This document shows, piece by piece, positions 1-9,992 of a stretch of 64,000 nucleotides of DNA. This stretch comes from Pyropia yezoensis (lineage: Eukaryota > Rhodophyta > Bangiophyceae > Bangiales > Bangiaceae). A program made the position numbers and the translations under genes. The notes below the pieces were generated by a model. The model worked only from the letters and a program-made list of their open reading frames with translations. It was not told the DNA's origin and ran no database searches. The DNA lies in assembly GCA_009829735.1 (NCBI GenBank), contig CM020618.1:36060894-36124893 (forward strand), written 5' to 3'. The stretch's first letter is position 1; every line of letters starts with the position of its first letter.

Positions 1-539
1 GCAGTAGAGAGGGATGCGGACGACAGCAGAGAAGAGACTGAAGGGGGGGTTGCGTGATGAGGAAGACAAAACGTGGACACGGTGGGCGATAGAGAAGAGG
101 GGACGCTCGTAGCTCAGTGGTTGGAAGGGACGGTGGTCGGGCGGAGCGGGGAGATTGCATGTACTGTACTGAAACAGTACATTCTCTGTACATGCAGGCT
201 GCGGGATCCGGCTGCAAGGACACACTGGAAATGCACCACTCGTAAAGTATTTCGTGTGGCCACTTGAATAAGTCACGAACGTGCAACTGTCACCAAGGCG
301 TGGCGCTCTCTCTTCTCCCCCGGACTCTGCCGCTGTCGACACGCAGAGCGGGCGGGTCCGCATGTGGGGCCGGCAGTGCTCCCTGGCTGCAGTGCACTTC
401 GTTTCATCCTCTCGCCTTCTATTATTCCTTCGTCCTAGCTCCACCAGGCCCTGTTGGCGGTGTTTGCTTGCGTGCCAACGTTCAGGCAGGCGGCCGTTGC
501 CGCGACGCCGCGGCTGCCGTCTTCGCGTCGGCCGCCGCC
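1..539. other. Upstream region of the Yos1-like gene
   Basis: No gene recognised. The stretch is moderately GC-rich and has only short overlapping reading frames. It probably holds the promoter and 5' UTR of the gene starting at 540. I see no clear TATA box. A tRNA-like A-box string near 110-124 has no B box downstream. Confidence 0.4.
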
Positions 540-1253
540 ATGGTCCTCAGCATGTCGACCATGTTTCAGTCTGTCCTGCTGTTTGTCAATGCATTCGCCG
601 TTTTGCATGAGCAGCGGTTTCTTAATAAGAGTATGTCGGTGGGTGGTCGGGGGGGGTAGGGGTGCCTAGTCCCTATTGCAGCCTTTCTCTGTCCCGGCAC
701 CAGGGTTGCGCTTGGCGACAGTGGCACGCGGGGCTGGTGGACTGACTGTCGTGCCGACTATTTGTTTGTCTGGCTTGGTATCGACGCGGCACTCGCTGGA
801 TTGTGCTGGGTTGGGGGAACGACCTGGGTTCAGTCGGCCTGTCGGAAGAGGCGGTGGCGCTGGACAATGGTGTCAAGCGGCAGGTGGTGAACCTGCTCAA
901 GGCTGTGCGTCTAGTAATGCGGAGTACGTTTGGCTGTGCGCTGGTGGCTGTCCATGCCCGTTTTCCCCCAAACGTTGTATGGGCGATGCTTCTTTTCTGG
1001 GGCCGTTTTTCCCGTGTTGGTCGGGCAGTTTGCCAGCGTGCCCTGTCGGTGGGTTCTCCGCCGTATCCCGTTTCTTCAGGCTTGGTGAGCTTTCTCCAGA
1101 ACTCCGTGCTGACGTGCTTGTGCCGTTTCTGGTCCTTTGCGACCTCTGTGTGACCTCGGACGCTCTCATCCCTTGGCCGACCATGTGTATTCCACAGTAC
1201 CTTTGGTCGTCGTGAACACGCTGGTGATTATCGGGCTCTTGCTGCTCGGGTGA
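540..1253 (+). CDS. Yos1/IER3IP1-like ER-Golgi transport protein, three exons
   Basis: The family is a small two-pass membrane protein that works with Yip1/Yif1 in COPII-dependent ER-to-Golgi transport. I read exons 540-630, 834-923 and 1198-1253. Introns begin GTATGT and GTACGT and end CAG, and both are phase 1. The product is 78 residues, close to the roughly 80 usual for the family. Exon 1 carries the N-terminal membrane segment and the signature VLHEQRFL (family form VLHEERFL). Exon 2 gives the KRQVVNLLKAVRLVMR stretch. Exon 3 gives the C-terminal IPLVVVNTLVIIGLLLLG, where the family has RIPL or RVPL and ends in a hydrophobic segment and LLG or LFG. The start is the ATG in a gccgccgccATGg context. 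Bases just before exon 2 would read LGWGNDLGS in frame, resembling the animal IGWGTDQG, so a longer form is possible, but no upstream AG acceptor keeps that frame. The gene is convergent with the S1-domain gene. Confidence 0.85.
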
Positions 1254-1378
1254 GAGCCTATGGGTGACCGGACATACCACCTGCCTATGGGCAGAAGTCA
1301 CCAAGAATTAGAATCTTCCCCCAAAACACAAGCAGACCCACGGACACGTCATGTCGTTTCGACTAGCCGTGTATGCGC

Positions 1379-3334
1379 TCAGCCGTAGAGTGCTTCGATA
1401 TAGTCATCATCAAAGCGGTCAAGTCCCTTGTCGTCGTCACTGTCGCTGTCGTCGTCATCATTGTCGCTGTCGTCACTGTCGTTGTCGTCCTCGTCGGCTG
1501 CACCGCCAGCCGCGGCACTGTCGACCTTGCGAGTTCCCTCATCCTTCGGGTCCAGCAGCCGCACCGGCGTCGGCGGAGGCGCGCGCCGGGTCGCCATTGC
1601 TGTCGGAGAGGCAGCTTCGGCGGCTGCCTCTGCCGCGTCGACTTCCGCTTCGGCGGCCGTGCACACCAGCTCCGCCGCGTTTTCCCCCCGTTTCCCCACG
1701 CCCGTGACTGTGACGAGCACCTCGGTGCCGACGGTCAGCAGCGACCGCCAGTCCCCCTTGTGCCGTTCCCCCATTCGTGACCAGTGGACAAGAAGGTCCC
1801 GCTTGACACCCACGTCCACAAACGCGCCGTAGCGCTTGACAATGACAACGACGCCGACGACGAGCATACCGACAGACAGGCGCTCCTCGGCAGCTGTACG
1901 GCGCTGCCAGCGAGCGATCTTGGCTTTGCGCGCCCGCCGCTCCTCGACCACCGTCTCGGTACTAACGGGGGAGCCATCGAGGAAGAGAAGCCCCGACTCG
2001 GGGTGCACGCCCCGCACATAGACGGTCGCGGCGATCCCCAGCGAGTCTCCCTGCCCCCACACGGCCAGCGCATCGTTTCGCACTGACCCATCCATCGCGG
2101 ACGCGACGCCTCGAGGGAAGCGGCGGCGCTGGAGGTAGCCAAATACGGGCACCGCGGGGGCCTCGGCCGCCCCTCGGCTTTTGCCCGGCCGCCACACTCC
2201 CGCGTCGATGCGGGCGCCCTTGGCAGTGACGCCGACGACCACCGCCGTCGGCGGCAGGGCGTCCCCAACGGCTAAGTCCGTCAACGCCGTGGTTGGCGGT
2301 AGCACCGCCGTGACGCCCGAATTTGGCGCCCGGCGGGCGGCCATGGCGGCCGCCCGACCCGCCGCCGCTCGTGCGTCCCGCACGCGGAGGACCTCCAAGC
2401 GCCCGGCGGCGGGCTGCGTCGACGCAACCACCACCCGAAGCGCACGGCCGGGGGCGGCCACGTCCGCGGGGACGCGGGTAGTGGCGGGCGAGGCAGCGTC
2501 GGCGGCCTGCCGCACCCGCGACACGCGCCCAGAGGCTGTGATGCGCGGGGGGATGTGACAGAGCCGCGCCTGGACGGGCACGGGGGTGCCCCGGTGGCCG
2601 TGACGGAAAACCGGGACCGACAGGTAGACCGCGTGGCGGTCTTGCCTTGGCGTCAAGGTGCCACCCCCGTCGGCGGCACCTGCACTAGTGGTCGCACCGG
2701 CGGCGGCTTCGACGGAACGATGAGAAGGGGCGTTCGCGTCAGCGGCAGCGCCATCAGCCACCCCCTCCACCTCCTGCGGCGCCAGCTGCGGCAGCGGCGA
2801 CGGCGACGGCGGCGGCGGTGGTGACGGCAGCACCACTGCCCGTAGCTCGTCGCCCGGCTGCAGCGAGTCGAGGTCGATCCAGTCGGCGACGTCATCGGCA
2901 ACGAGGCGGCCCTTCCATTTGGGCTTGCCACCAATGATGTACGGCACCAGCGGGCGCCCCGCGGCATCGACCGTCGCCTGCGAGGGGGGGGGGGCGGCCG
3001 ACGCGGCGCGGCGTGGTTCCCTCTTGCGGGTGGCGCCGCCACCGCGACTGCTGCCGCCACCTTGGCGACCGCCAGCGGAAGCAGCGGCCTTGGCCTTGGC
3101 CTTGGCCTTGGCGGGCGACACCCGCGCTTTCATCGTGACGCCCCCTTCCGGCCGTGGGGGGGGTGCACTGCCTCGGCTAGGGCCGCTCCCCCCCCCCAGG
3201 GGGAAGCCCACCGCGGGGCGGCGCAACGGCGACGCCACCGCCGCCGCCCGGCCACCAGCGCCAACACCCCACAGTCCAGAGGCCGTCGACGGGCCAGCCG
3301 CCGCCGGGACAGGGAGGGGAAGAAAGGCAGCCAT
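1379..3334 (-). CDS. S1 RNA-binding domain protein, probably plastid-targeted
   Basis: About 651 residues. A clear S1 domain lies at about residues 485-560 (VGMLVVGVVVIVKRYGAFVD, then LLVHWSRMG and a TVLVTV-like strand), the OB fold that binds single-stranded RNA. A weaker S1-like segment precedes it (DLAVGDALPPTAVVVGVTAKGARIDAGV), and a third possible unit starts near residue 131 with PYIIGGKPKWKG and LQPGDELRAVV. I chose the ATG at 3334 because its product starts MAAFLPLPVPAAAGPS and continues Ala/Ser/Arg-rich with almost no acidic residues, as transit peptides do. The frame is open to 3517. The C-terminus is a tail of Asp/Ser repeats ending FDDDYIEALYG. Multi-S1 proteins with acidic tails occur in plastid ribosomes and transcription complexes. 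Which of these it is cannot be told here. It converges on the Yos1 gene with 125 bases between the stops. Confidence 0.8.
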   Translation of the reverse strand: MAAFLPLPVPAAAGPSTASGLWGVGAGGRAAAVASPLRRPAVGFPLGGGSGPSRGSAPPPRPEGGVTMKARVSPAKAKAKAKAAASAGGRQGGGSSRGGGATRKREPRRAASAAPPPSQATVDAAGRPLVPYIIGGKPKWKGRLVADDVADWIDLDSLQPGDELRAVVLPSPPPPPSPSPLPQLAPQEVEGVADGAAADANAPSHRSVEAAAGATTSAGAADGGGTLTPRQDRHAVYLSVPVFRHGHRGTPVPVQARLCHIPPRITASGRVSRVRQAADAASPATTRVPADVAAPGRALRVVVASTQPAAGRLEVLRVRDARAAAGRAAAMAARRAPNSGVTAVLPPTTALTDLAVGDALPPTAVVVGVTAKGARIDAGVWRPGKSRGAAEAPAVPVFGYLQRRRFPRGVASAMDGSVRNDALAVWGQGDSLGIAATVYVRGVHPESGLLFLDGSPVSTETVVEERRARKAKIARWQRRTAAEERLSVGMLVVGVVVIVKRYGAFVDVGVKRDLLVHWSRMGERHKGDWRSLLTVGTEVLVTVTGVGKRGENAAELVCTAAEAEVDAAEAAAEAASPTAMATRRAPPPTPVRLLDPKDEGTRKVDSAAAGGAADEDDNDSDDSDNDDDDSDSDDDKGLDRFDDDYIEALYG

Positions 3335-4206
3335 GACGATGGCGCCGCGGGGGGCAAGTGTCCCCACACGGCTCACCTCGTACGTCCGGGAGGAAGTACA
3401 ATCACAAAAAGCGAGGTCGCACGCTGGCCCGCCGCGCGCGGGACGGGCCGGGGCCTGGGCCGCCGCGCCACAGCGAGGGCCGCGACGCTCGCAGCAGCAC
3501 CCCAGGGGAAAGAGCACCCTGCTATGTGATGGCGTAGCTGCTGTGTGGGCGATAGCGGTGGGGCTGGGTCAGGGACGAGCTCTCCGCCTTGCATCCCCGT
3601 GGAACCCACGCAGACAATGGGGCGAAAAAGAGACACCAAAATGCGGATATCTGCGGTTGTCTCTGGCCACGACCCAGCTTGTCAGCCTGAATCATCCGAT
3701 AGGGCTTTTCGGTGGACTGGTGAAAGGCCATTTTGCATACAGCAACGCTCACGGCGCGTTCCTCGTCGAGTCGAGACCCCACGTTGCAGCAGACGTTTCA
3801 GTGGGGGCTGACGCTGTCCACCCGCCTGGTCCTCCTCGAGGCCTCGTGGGTCACCGCCGCCCTGCAGATAGGTAGACAACCGGCATCGGCGGTGCGCGTA
3901 GATACATACTGAACGGTACACACCCCGGTCTGTTGCGTCCACGCCCGCCACCATCATACCCCGCTGTAGTCTCTGCCTGCCTGCCTTCCCGGCCGACCCG
4001 TTTTCGAACCCTGCCTTTCCCCCCACTCCCTTGTCCGCCCTTTCCCCCCGCACTCTCCCCCCCTGCACGTACTTCTTCCGCCCCCTTCCCATCTTTTCAC
4101 TTGTCTCGCCCTTCTCCACCTCTTCTACACGGCTGTCCCAACCCGCCGCCCCCCCCCCCCCCCCCCCCGCTCTGTCTTCCGCGCGCGCCCGGTCGCCGCC
4201 GCCGCC
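3335..4206. other. Divergent intergenic region, S1 gene / VPS37-like gene
   Basis: No gene seen. The two flanking genes point away from each other, so this should hold both promoters. The half near the VPS37-like gene is pyrimidine-rich on the + strand with runs of C, as expected of a 5' UTR or core promoter in this genome. Confidence 0.4.
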
Positions 4207-4400
4207 ATGTACGGCGCGATGCACCCGTCGCCGGTGCCGCCCCACCCGTACGGCTCGTACGGGGTGGGCGGGTACGGCGGGGGGGGGGGGAGCCGGGGCA
4301 GCCACCACTCGCCGGCGGCGGTGTTGGAGGCAGTGGCGGCGGTGGCGTGCCGCCCCCTTGGGGGGGGGGGATCCCCCCGCCGCCCACCCGCTTTGACGAT

Positions 4401-6447
4401 ATGGCGGCCATGCCCGTCAGCGAGCTGGAGGTACGTCCCAGTGGGGGGGTGAGGCGGGGGGGGGCGGGGGCGGGGGAGTGGGGAGGGGGAGGGCGCAGGG
4501 AGAGGCTCCGTGCGAGGGGCGGCTGTTGGGAGGAGCACGCCGGGGGGGGCGGGTGGGTGACCACTGGCGGGCTGTCCCTGGTGTGTGTGGGGGGGGGGGG
4601 GGGGGGGGGGGATTGTCCCGCCCTTATGGTGGCCGTGGCTAGCGCCCGGCCGCGCACGCCACACACGACCACAGGTGGCCCTGTGCCGTGAGGCTGCGAG
4701 CGGCTGGCGGCGGTGGGGAGCGGCGGCTGGTGTTGCGTCGGAGGGCCCTGCGCACTGCCGGCAGGACGCGGGTGCCCCTGGCGACTGTTGTTCTTCCTCT
4801 GACGCGCTCGTGGGGGGGGATGGTGTGGACGGCGCTGCCGGTTGGCCGCGATGGTGTTTTTCCTTTTCTTTTTTTTTCCTGCTACCGAGGTACAGACCCT
4901 CTTGAGCGAGGAGGACACCTTCCACCGCTACGTCGCTTCGCAGCCATATGTGCGGTACGTGGAGAGAGGTGGGTGGTGTCCGCTCCGTGCTGGGGGGGGA
5001 TTGGCCCTGAAGCGCAGAGGGGCGAGCCACGGCGGGTGGTTGCTTGGCGGCCCCGTGGGGTGAGAGGGGGGTGCTGGCGCAGGGGGCTTTGGTGATGGGG
5101 TTGGTATGCCCCTGCTGGGGCAACCCCACCCGCGTCGTCGTCACTGGTGTCGAGGCTGACCCGTGGTGTTTGATATCTCTGCCCTCGCGGTGGGGTCCCT
5201 CCCGACCACCCCCTTGGCTCGTGTACTCTGTGTCTACCCCCTGCGCCATCCTCTGTCCTTCTCTTCCCCTCTATCCCCCCCCTCCCTCCCATTCCTTGTC
5301 CTAAACAGCGGCGTGGAGCACACCTTGGCCGCCACCCGTGCGTCGGTCGCGTCGCTGCGCGAGCGGTACGACCGGCAGGAGCTGGCCGCCGCGTCCGCTT
5401 CTGCGTCCGCGTCTGCGGTGCACGCGCGGGGTGGCCGCCGCGCGGCGCGGCAGCGGGAGGAGGAGGAGCGTGTAGAGGAGGTGGCGCTGGTGGATGCGGT
5501 GCGGCAGAAGCGGCAGACCAAGTGCGTTTTGCGGGGGTGAGGGGTGGGGGGGGGGGGGCGGGGGGTGGGCGACGCTTCGGCCGGCGGAGCGGGTCGCCGT
5601 TTGGGTGCGCTCCCACACGCCTGGGCCTTGGCAGGCGGCGAAGGGAGTGAGAGCGTCTCGGCGCGCGTCGGCCTTTTGGGGCTCATCGGGCTCGTGAAGG
5701 AGATGGACCCCACGGCGGCTGCCGAGCGTGCTGCTGGTTGGGTTCGGCGGCGTTTTGTGCCGCCCCACGCGTTGTGCTGGCCGTTCGTACTGACCGTATG
5801 TGCTTCAAGCTGCGCCGCCCCTTTTGACCTGACTGTTCCGTCCCCCTCACCCCGTGCCACTCCCTCCAACCACCCGCCCTTCTCCGCGTCCATTGATGCT
5901 GGCTGGCCTGTCACCCACGGACCCCACCCGCACCCTCCCCTTGTCGCTGCTCCCACCACGGCGTAGGCAGCTGTGGGAGTCTAGAAACTCTCTCGCCGCC
6001 ATTCGCGAGCGCCTCGACGCGGCGTGGGCGTCCGTCGACGCGGACGCAGCGGCGCTGTACAATACGCTCGTCCACGGCACGCCCGTGGGGGACGGCGCGG
6101 CCACGACGACGGCGCACCCGGGCTCCCCCGCCACCGCCGCCGCCGCGTCGATCGTGTTGGCGTCGGCGTCCGCGTCGGCGGGCGCCGCGTCCGCTGCTGC
6201 CACCGCCACTGGCGCGGGAGGTGGTGGCGGTGGCGACGGCGGCGGCGGCGGCAGCGGCAGTGGCGGAGGGGGGGGTGGTGGTGGCGGCGGCGGCGCCTCC
6301 GCGGCGGTGTTTGCGGCGCAGGTGCGGGCGTACGTCAAGCTGCGGGCGGTGTTTTATCTGCGGTCCAACACGCGGCGGCGGCTGCCGGCCATTTTTGGGG
6401 CCGCCACCACTGGCGCGCGCCCGCCGAGCGCGTCGTCCTACGCCTAG
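4401..6447 (+). CDS. VPS37-like ESCRT-I subunit (Mod(r) domain), four exons
   Basis: ESCRT-I sorts ubiquitinated cargo at endosomes, and VPS37 is its Mod(r)-domain subunit. Exons read as 4401-4430, 4896-4954, 5309-5521 and 5967-6447. Donors are GTACGT, GTACGT and GTGCGT, acceptors are CAG, CAG and TAG, and phases match at all three junctions (0, 2, 2). This gives 260 residues. Joined exons read SELETLLSEEDTFHRYV, then HTLAATRASVASLRERY, which fit the ELNELL and MTLASNRSLAE pattern of Mod(r). The last exon ends with VRAYVKLRAVFYLRSNTRRRL, which fits the family's C-terminal YxxKRKLxHxRRxKxxKL helix. A roughly 70-residue Ala/Gly insert separates the helices. The N-terminus is uncertain. An upstream ATG at 4207 opens a Gly/Pro/Tyr/His-rich stretch, but it joins the exon only if the G runs near 4279-4290 or 4361-4370 differ in length. 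The homology is moderate and rests on pattern recognition. Confidence 0.65.
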
Positions 6448-6930
6448 GGTGGGGAGAGGGCGGAGCGTTGGCGGCGGGGGGGGGGGGGCAGCGTGGCGGC
6501 AGGAAGAGTGGATTGCCAGGTGACGACGACGAGCGCGGCGCGAGGGGTGGATGGACGCGAGTGAGGGGGGTAGGGAGCGCCTGCGTGCTGCGCACTGCAC
6601 GCGGCCTCGCGACGAGGGCACCCGTGAGGGATGGGGGGATGCGCTGCCGCGGCGCCCCACTTTTCCGGCAGGCGCCGTGTGGATTGGGCCCCTCCCCTCC
6701 AGGGCCGCCGTTGGGGCCCTTGCCCGCCGCGGCCGCCCGCAGTCGGCGGCGGCGGCGGGGACCTCAGCAGATAAGACAAAGAAAACTATGCACCACCGCG
6801 GCGTTGCCTCCCCCACAGCCGCAGCGGCGCCCCCAACGCCGCTGCTGCCGCTGCGTCCTACCCCCCAACGCCGCAGGCGAACAGCACCAGCTGCAGCAAC
6901 GCGCCCCCTCCCCGCCCCACGCCCCCCCTC

Positions 6931-7474
6931 CTACACACAAAAAAAACAAAGAAAACAATCAACAGAACCGCCCCGCCCCCGTCGCCCCCCCCCCGCCCCC
7001 CCCCATCCCCCCCCCCCGCACCCGCCGCACGGCGGCACGGCACCCTCAGCTCGGCACTGACGCAGCGGGCGCACCGCCCACGGGTGACGGGGCGGCGGCA
7101 CGCCCATTGCGTGCCACCCCCCCCCCCGCCGTTGGCGCCGCGGCAGCGGTGGCCGCAGCGGCCGCAGCGGCCGCCGCCGCTGCCGCCGCCGCTGCCGCAG
7201 CGGCAGCGGCGGCGGCGGCGGCAGCAGCGTGGGTGGGGGCGGTGCCCCCCCCCCGCCACCGCCGCCGCCGCCGCCGTCGGCACCCCCCCCCGGTACTTCC
7301 CCCCCAGTGGCGGCCAGCGCGGCGAGCGCCGCCTCGAGCGCCCCCACCCCCTGCCGGACGGCCGCGACGCGGGCCTCGCGGCGGGCAACGGCCGCGGGCC
7401 ACCGCGCGTCCAGGGCGGCCGCCGCGGCGGTGACGGCCGCCTTGGCGTCGCCCCCCGCCGTGGATGGGGGGGCA

Positions 7475-7529
<55 letters not shown>

Positions 7530-9399
7530 GGGGCGGGGGGGTTGGCGGCGGCGGCGGGGGGGGGGCGCCGTCGGATGGGGAGCCCGCCGGGTGGTCCCCC
7601 GCACGCCCATTGGCGGCCGTCGCGCCGGTGCTCCCGCCGTCGTCGGCGGCAGCGGCGGCGGCGGTGGTGGTGGTGGTGGCGGTGGCGGCGGCAGCGGCCG
7701 CGGAGGCGGCGGGGGTGGCAGCGGCGGCGGCGGCGGCAGCGTCAGCGGCGGCGGCGGCGGCGGTGGCGGGCGGCGGCGGCACCACCCCATTCGCGTCTGC
7801 GTCCTCGTCGGCGGCGGCGGCGGGCGGCACCGCCTCGGTCCACGCGACGCAATGAAAGTGCCCCGCCGCCACCCCCCGCACGCGGAGGCCCGGCGACAGG
7901 GCCACCGCCACCCGCCGGGGGAGGGCGCAGGTGACCCCCCCCCCCCCGCTCCCCCCCCCCCCCCCCCGTGGAGGCCCGTCCCCCCCCCCCCAGCTGGCCG
8001 TACGTGTCGTTCCCCCACGCCCACACCCCCCCCCCCCGTCGAGGGCGACACAAAAGTTGTGCCCACACCCCACCGACACGACCGGGACGGGGAGGAGGGC
8101 GGCCACCACCGCCGGCCGGCCGCCGTCGCCCGCCACCACCGGGCGGCGGCCCAGCTGGCCGTCGGCGCCGCAGCCCCAGGTGTACACCGCCCCCCCCGAC
8201 GTGACCGCCGCCGAGTGGCGGTCCCCCGCGCTGACCGCCGCGACCACCACCCCCGCCAGGGCGGCGACCGCCACCGGCGACGGGCGGGTGTCGCCGGCGG
8301 CGCCGACGCCCAGCTGGCCAAACTCGTTGGAGCCCCACGCCCACACGCCCCCCGCCGTGTCCACCCCCAGCGCGTGGCGGTCGCCCACCGCCGCGGCGGC
8401 GAGGCGCACCCCGGGGGGCGTCGCCACCCGGCACGGCACCCGCCGGTCGGCCGTGTCGCCCACCCCCAGCTGGCCATAGGCGCCCCAGCCCCACGCGTAG
8501 GCGCCGCCCCCCTCGGTGAGGAGCAGGTTGGAGTGGTAGCCCGCCACGACGGCGGCGACGCCCCCGTCGGCCGCCGCCACGCCGGTCAGGTCCACCAGCC
8601 CCGGCACGACGCGGAGGCGGTCGTCCCCCCCGCCCAGGCGCCCATTCTTCCCCCCCCCCCACGACCACACCCGCCCGTCGTCGGTGAGCGCCACCGAGTG
8701 GTACCGCCCCGCGCCCGCCGCGACGGCGGGGGCGGGCAGCGCCACCGCCGCCGCCGACGGCCCGTCGGTGCGGTCGCCGACGCCCAGCTGCCCGTACTGG
8801 CAGTACCCACACGCCCGCAGGCTGCCATCGTCGCCCAGCAGCAGCGTGTGGCCACCGCCCGCGGCCGCCGCGGCGGTCGCGCCGGGCAGGTGGGGGAGGG
8901 GGGACGGCTGGGGGGGGGGGGCGCCGGGCAGGGCCGCCCGCCCCAGCCGGTGGTTCTTGGCGCGGCCCCAGGTGAGGGTGGGGGGGGGGGGCGCCTGGGG
9001 GGGGCCATTGTGCGACCACAGGGGGGTGGGGGTGGGGGCGAGGGGGGGGGGGGGGGGGAAGAAAGGCGGGGACCAGACCACCGGGCGGAGGCGGGGACCA
9101 GACCACCGGGCGGAGGGGGAGCGGCTGGGGATGGGGGAGGGTGAGAAGGAGGGTGAGGCGGGGGCAAAGGAGCAAGACACCACGCCGCGTCTAGGACAGG
9201 CGGGGGACGGCGGAGGGGGGGGGGAGGGGGAGGGGCAGGAAGACGACGACGACGGGGATGAACGGGGACAACGCCAGACGAGGCGGGCAGTGGCCAACGC
9301 CGGTCGCGACCCGGCGTCGCCGATCGCGACCCGGCGGGCGACGACGCGACCGAGGCAGGTGGGCGTTGGCGTCGGGGTGGGGCTGTGAAGCAGGGCCAT
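6931..9399 (-). CDS. RCC1-repeat (beta-propeller) protein
   Basis: RCC1 repeats fold into a seven-bladed propeller, used in Ran exchange factors and many scaffolds. From the ATG at 9399 the frame runs 822 codons. About residues 180-522 carry six to seven repeats with motifs such as GYCQYGQLGVGD, GGHTLLL, WGWGAYGQLGVGD, WGSNEFGQLGVG, AGDRHSAAVTSGG and AAGHFHCVAW. The N-terminus is Ser/Pro-rich. After the propeller come a long poly-Ala/Pro stretch and a short Ala-rich coiled coil (residues about 690-740). Oddity: at the last blade the main frame reads Gly-rich nonsense, while the neighbouring frame reads GGVWAWGNDTYGQLGGG, exactly the missing repeat. The main frame is right again at VAVALSPGLRVRGV. 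The switch happens within C runs at 8026-8037 and 7935-7991, so homopolymer length decides the frame. The C-terminus beyond about 7250 is also uncertain, and an alternative frame would stop at 7046. The substrate is unknown. Confidence 0.75.
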
Positions 9400-9992
9400 G
9401 GCCAAACCAGAAGGCCTTGCTGTATCGCCCGTACGCACGGCACAGAGGGGCCTCGGGAACACAACAAAATGTACATCCAGACAATTCGAGAAGAGAAAAA
9501 GATGTACTGATATATCAGACCCACATGTACAGTTCAATGGCTAGATGAACTGTTATGGAGAGGTCCGAGGTGTACTGTACTGCTCAATGATTTGTGACTG
9601 GGACATCTAATGGATGTATTTAGATAGGGTCGTGCTTCACACTTGATTTTGGGCGGCGTGCAGGCGTGTCGCGCCAAAACACGCCTAGTAGCTTCGCTAA
9701 GCAGAGGCTGGCGTTTTTCACGAACGTACTTTCTCAGTTCAACTTTGGTCGCTCAGTTACGTGATTTGGAGACTGCTCATGGATTTTAGGATCTGCGCGG
9801 GAAAGCAGTGAAAGTTGACGATGAAAAAGGTAAATGGGCACGCGCAGGGATCTCGACGCCACCCCTCTCAGCGGATGGCATCACGCGGTCAGCTCGCCCC
9901 CCTCGCGCCGCGCCGGTCGACTGTGGCCGCCCCCCCTCAAGCTACCCCCCTTCCCCTGCTCCATCGTCCCCCCCTATCAACGTCGGCCTGCC
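9400..9992. other. Divergent intergenic region, RCC1 gene / transporter gene
   Basis: No gene seen. The centre (about 9420-9800) is clearly lower in GC than the genes on either side, and should contain both promoters. No TATA box is obvious. The reading frame of the transporter stays open upstream to 9834, but the ATG at 9993 is preferred. Confidence 0.4.

Noticed and set aside
110-124. tRNA-like A-box (tagctcagtggttgg)
   Set aside because: No B-box (GGTTCRANNCC), no cloverleaf pairing and no terminator follow within tRNA distance.
7084-9144. 686-codon plus-strand reading frame antisense to the RCC1 gene
   Set aside because: It is the shadow of the RCC1 frame. Composition is Arg/Gly/Pro noise with no domain, while the minus strand has clear RCC1 repeats.
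9834-9992. Upstream start for the BASS transporter at 9834
   Set aside because: The preceding DNA is lower in GC and the peptide lacks targeting features. The ATG at 9993 begins the Ala/Pro-rich leader.
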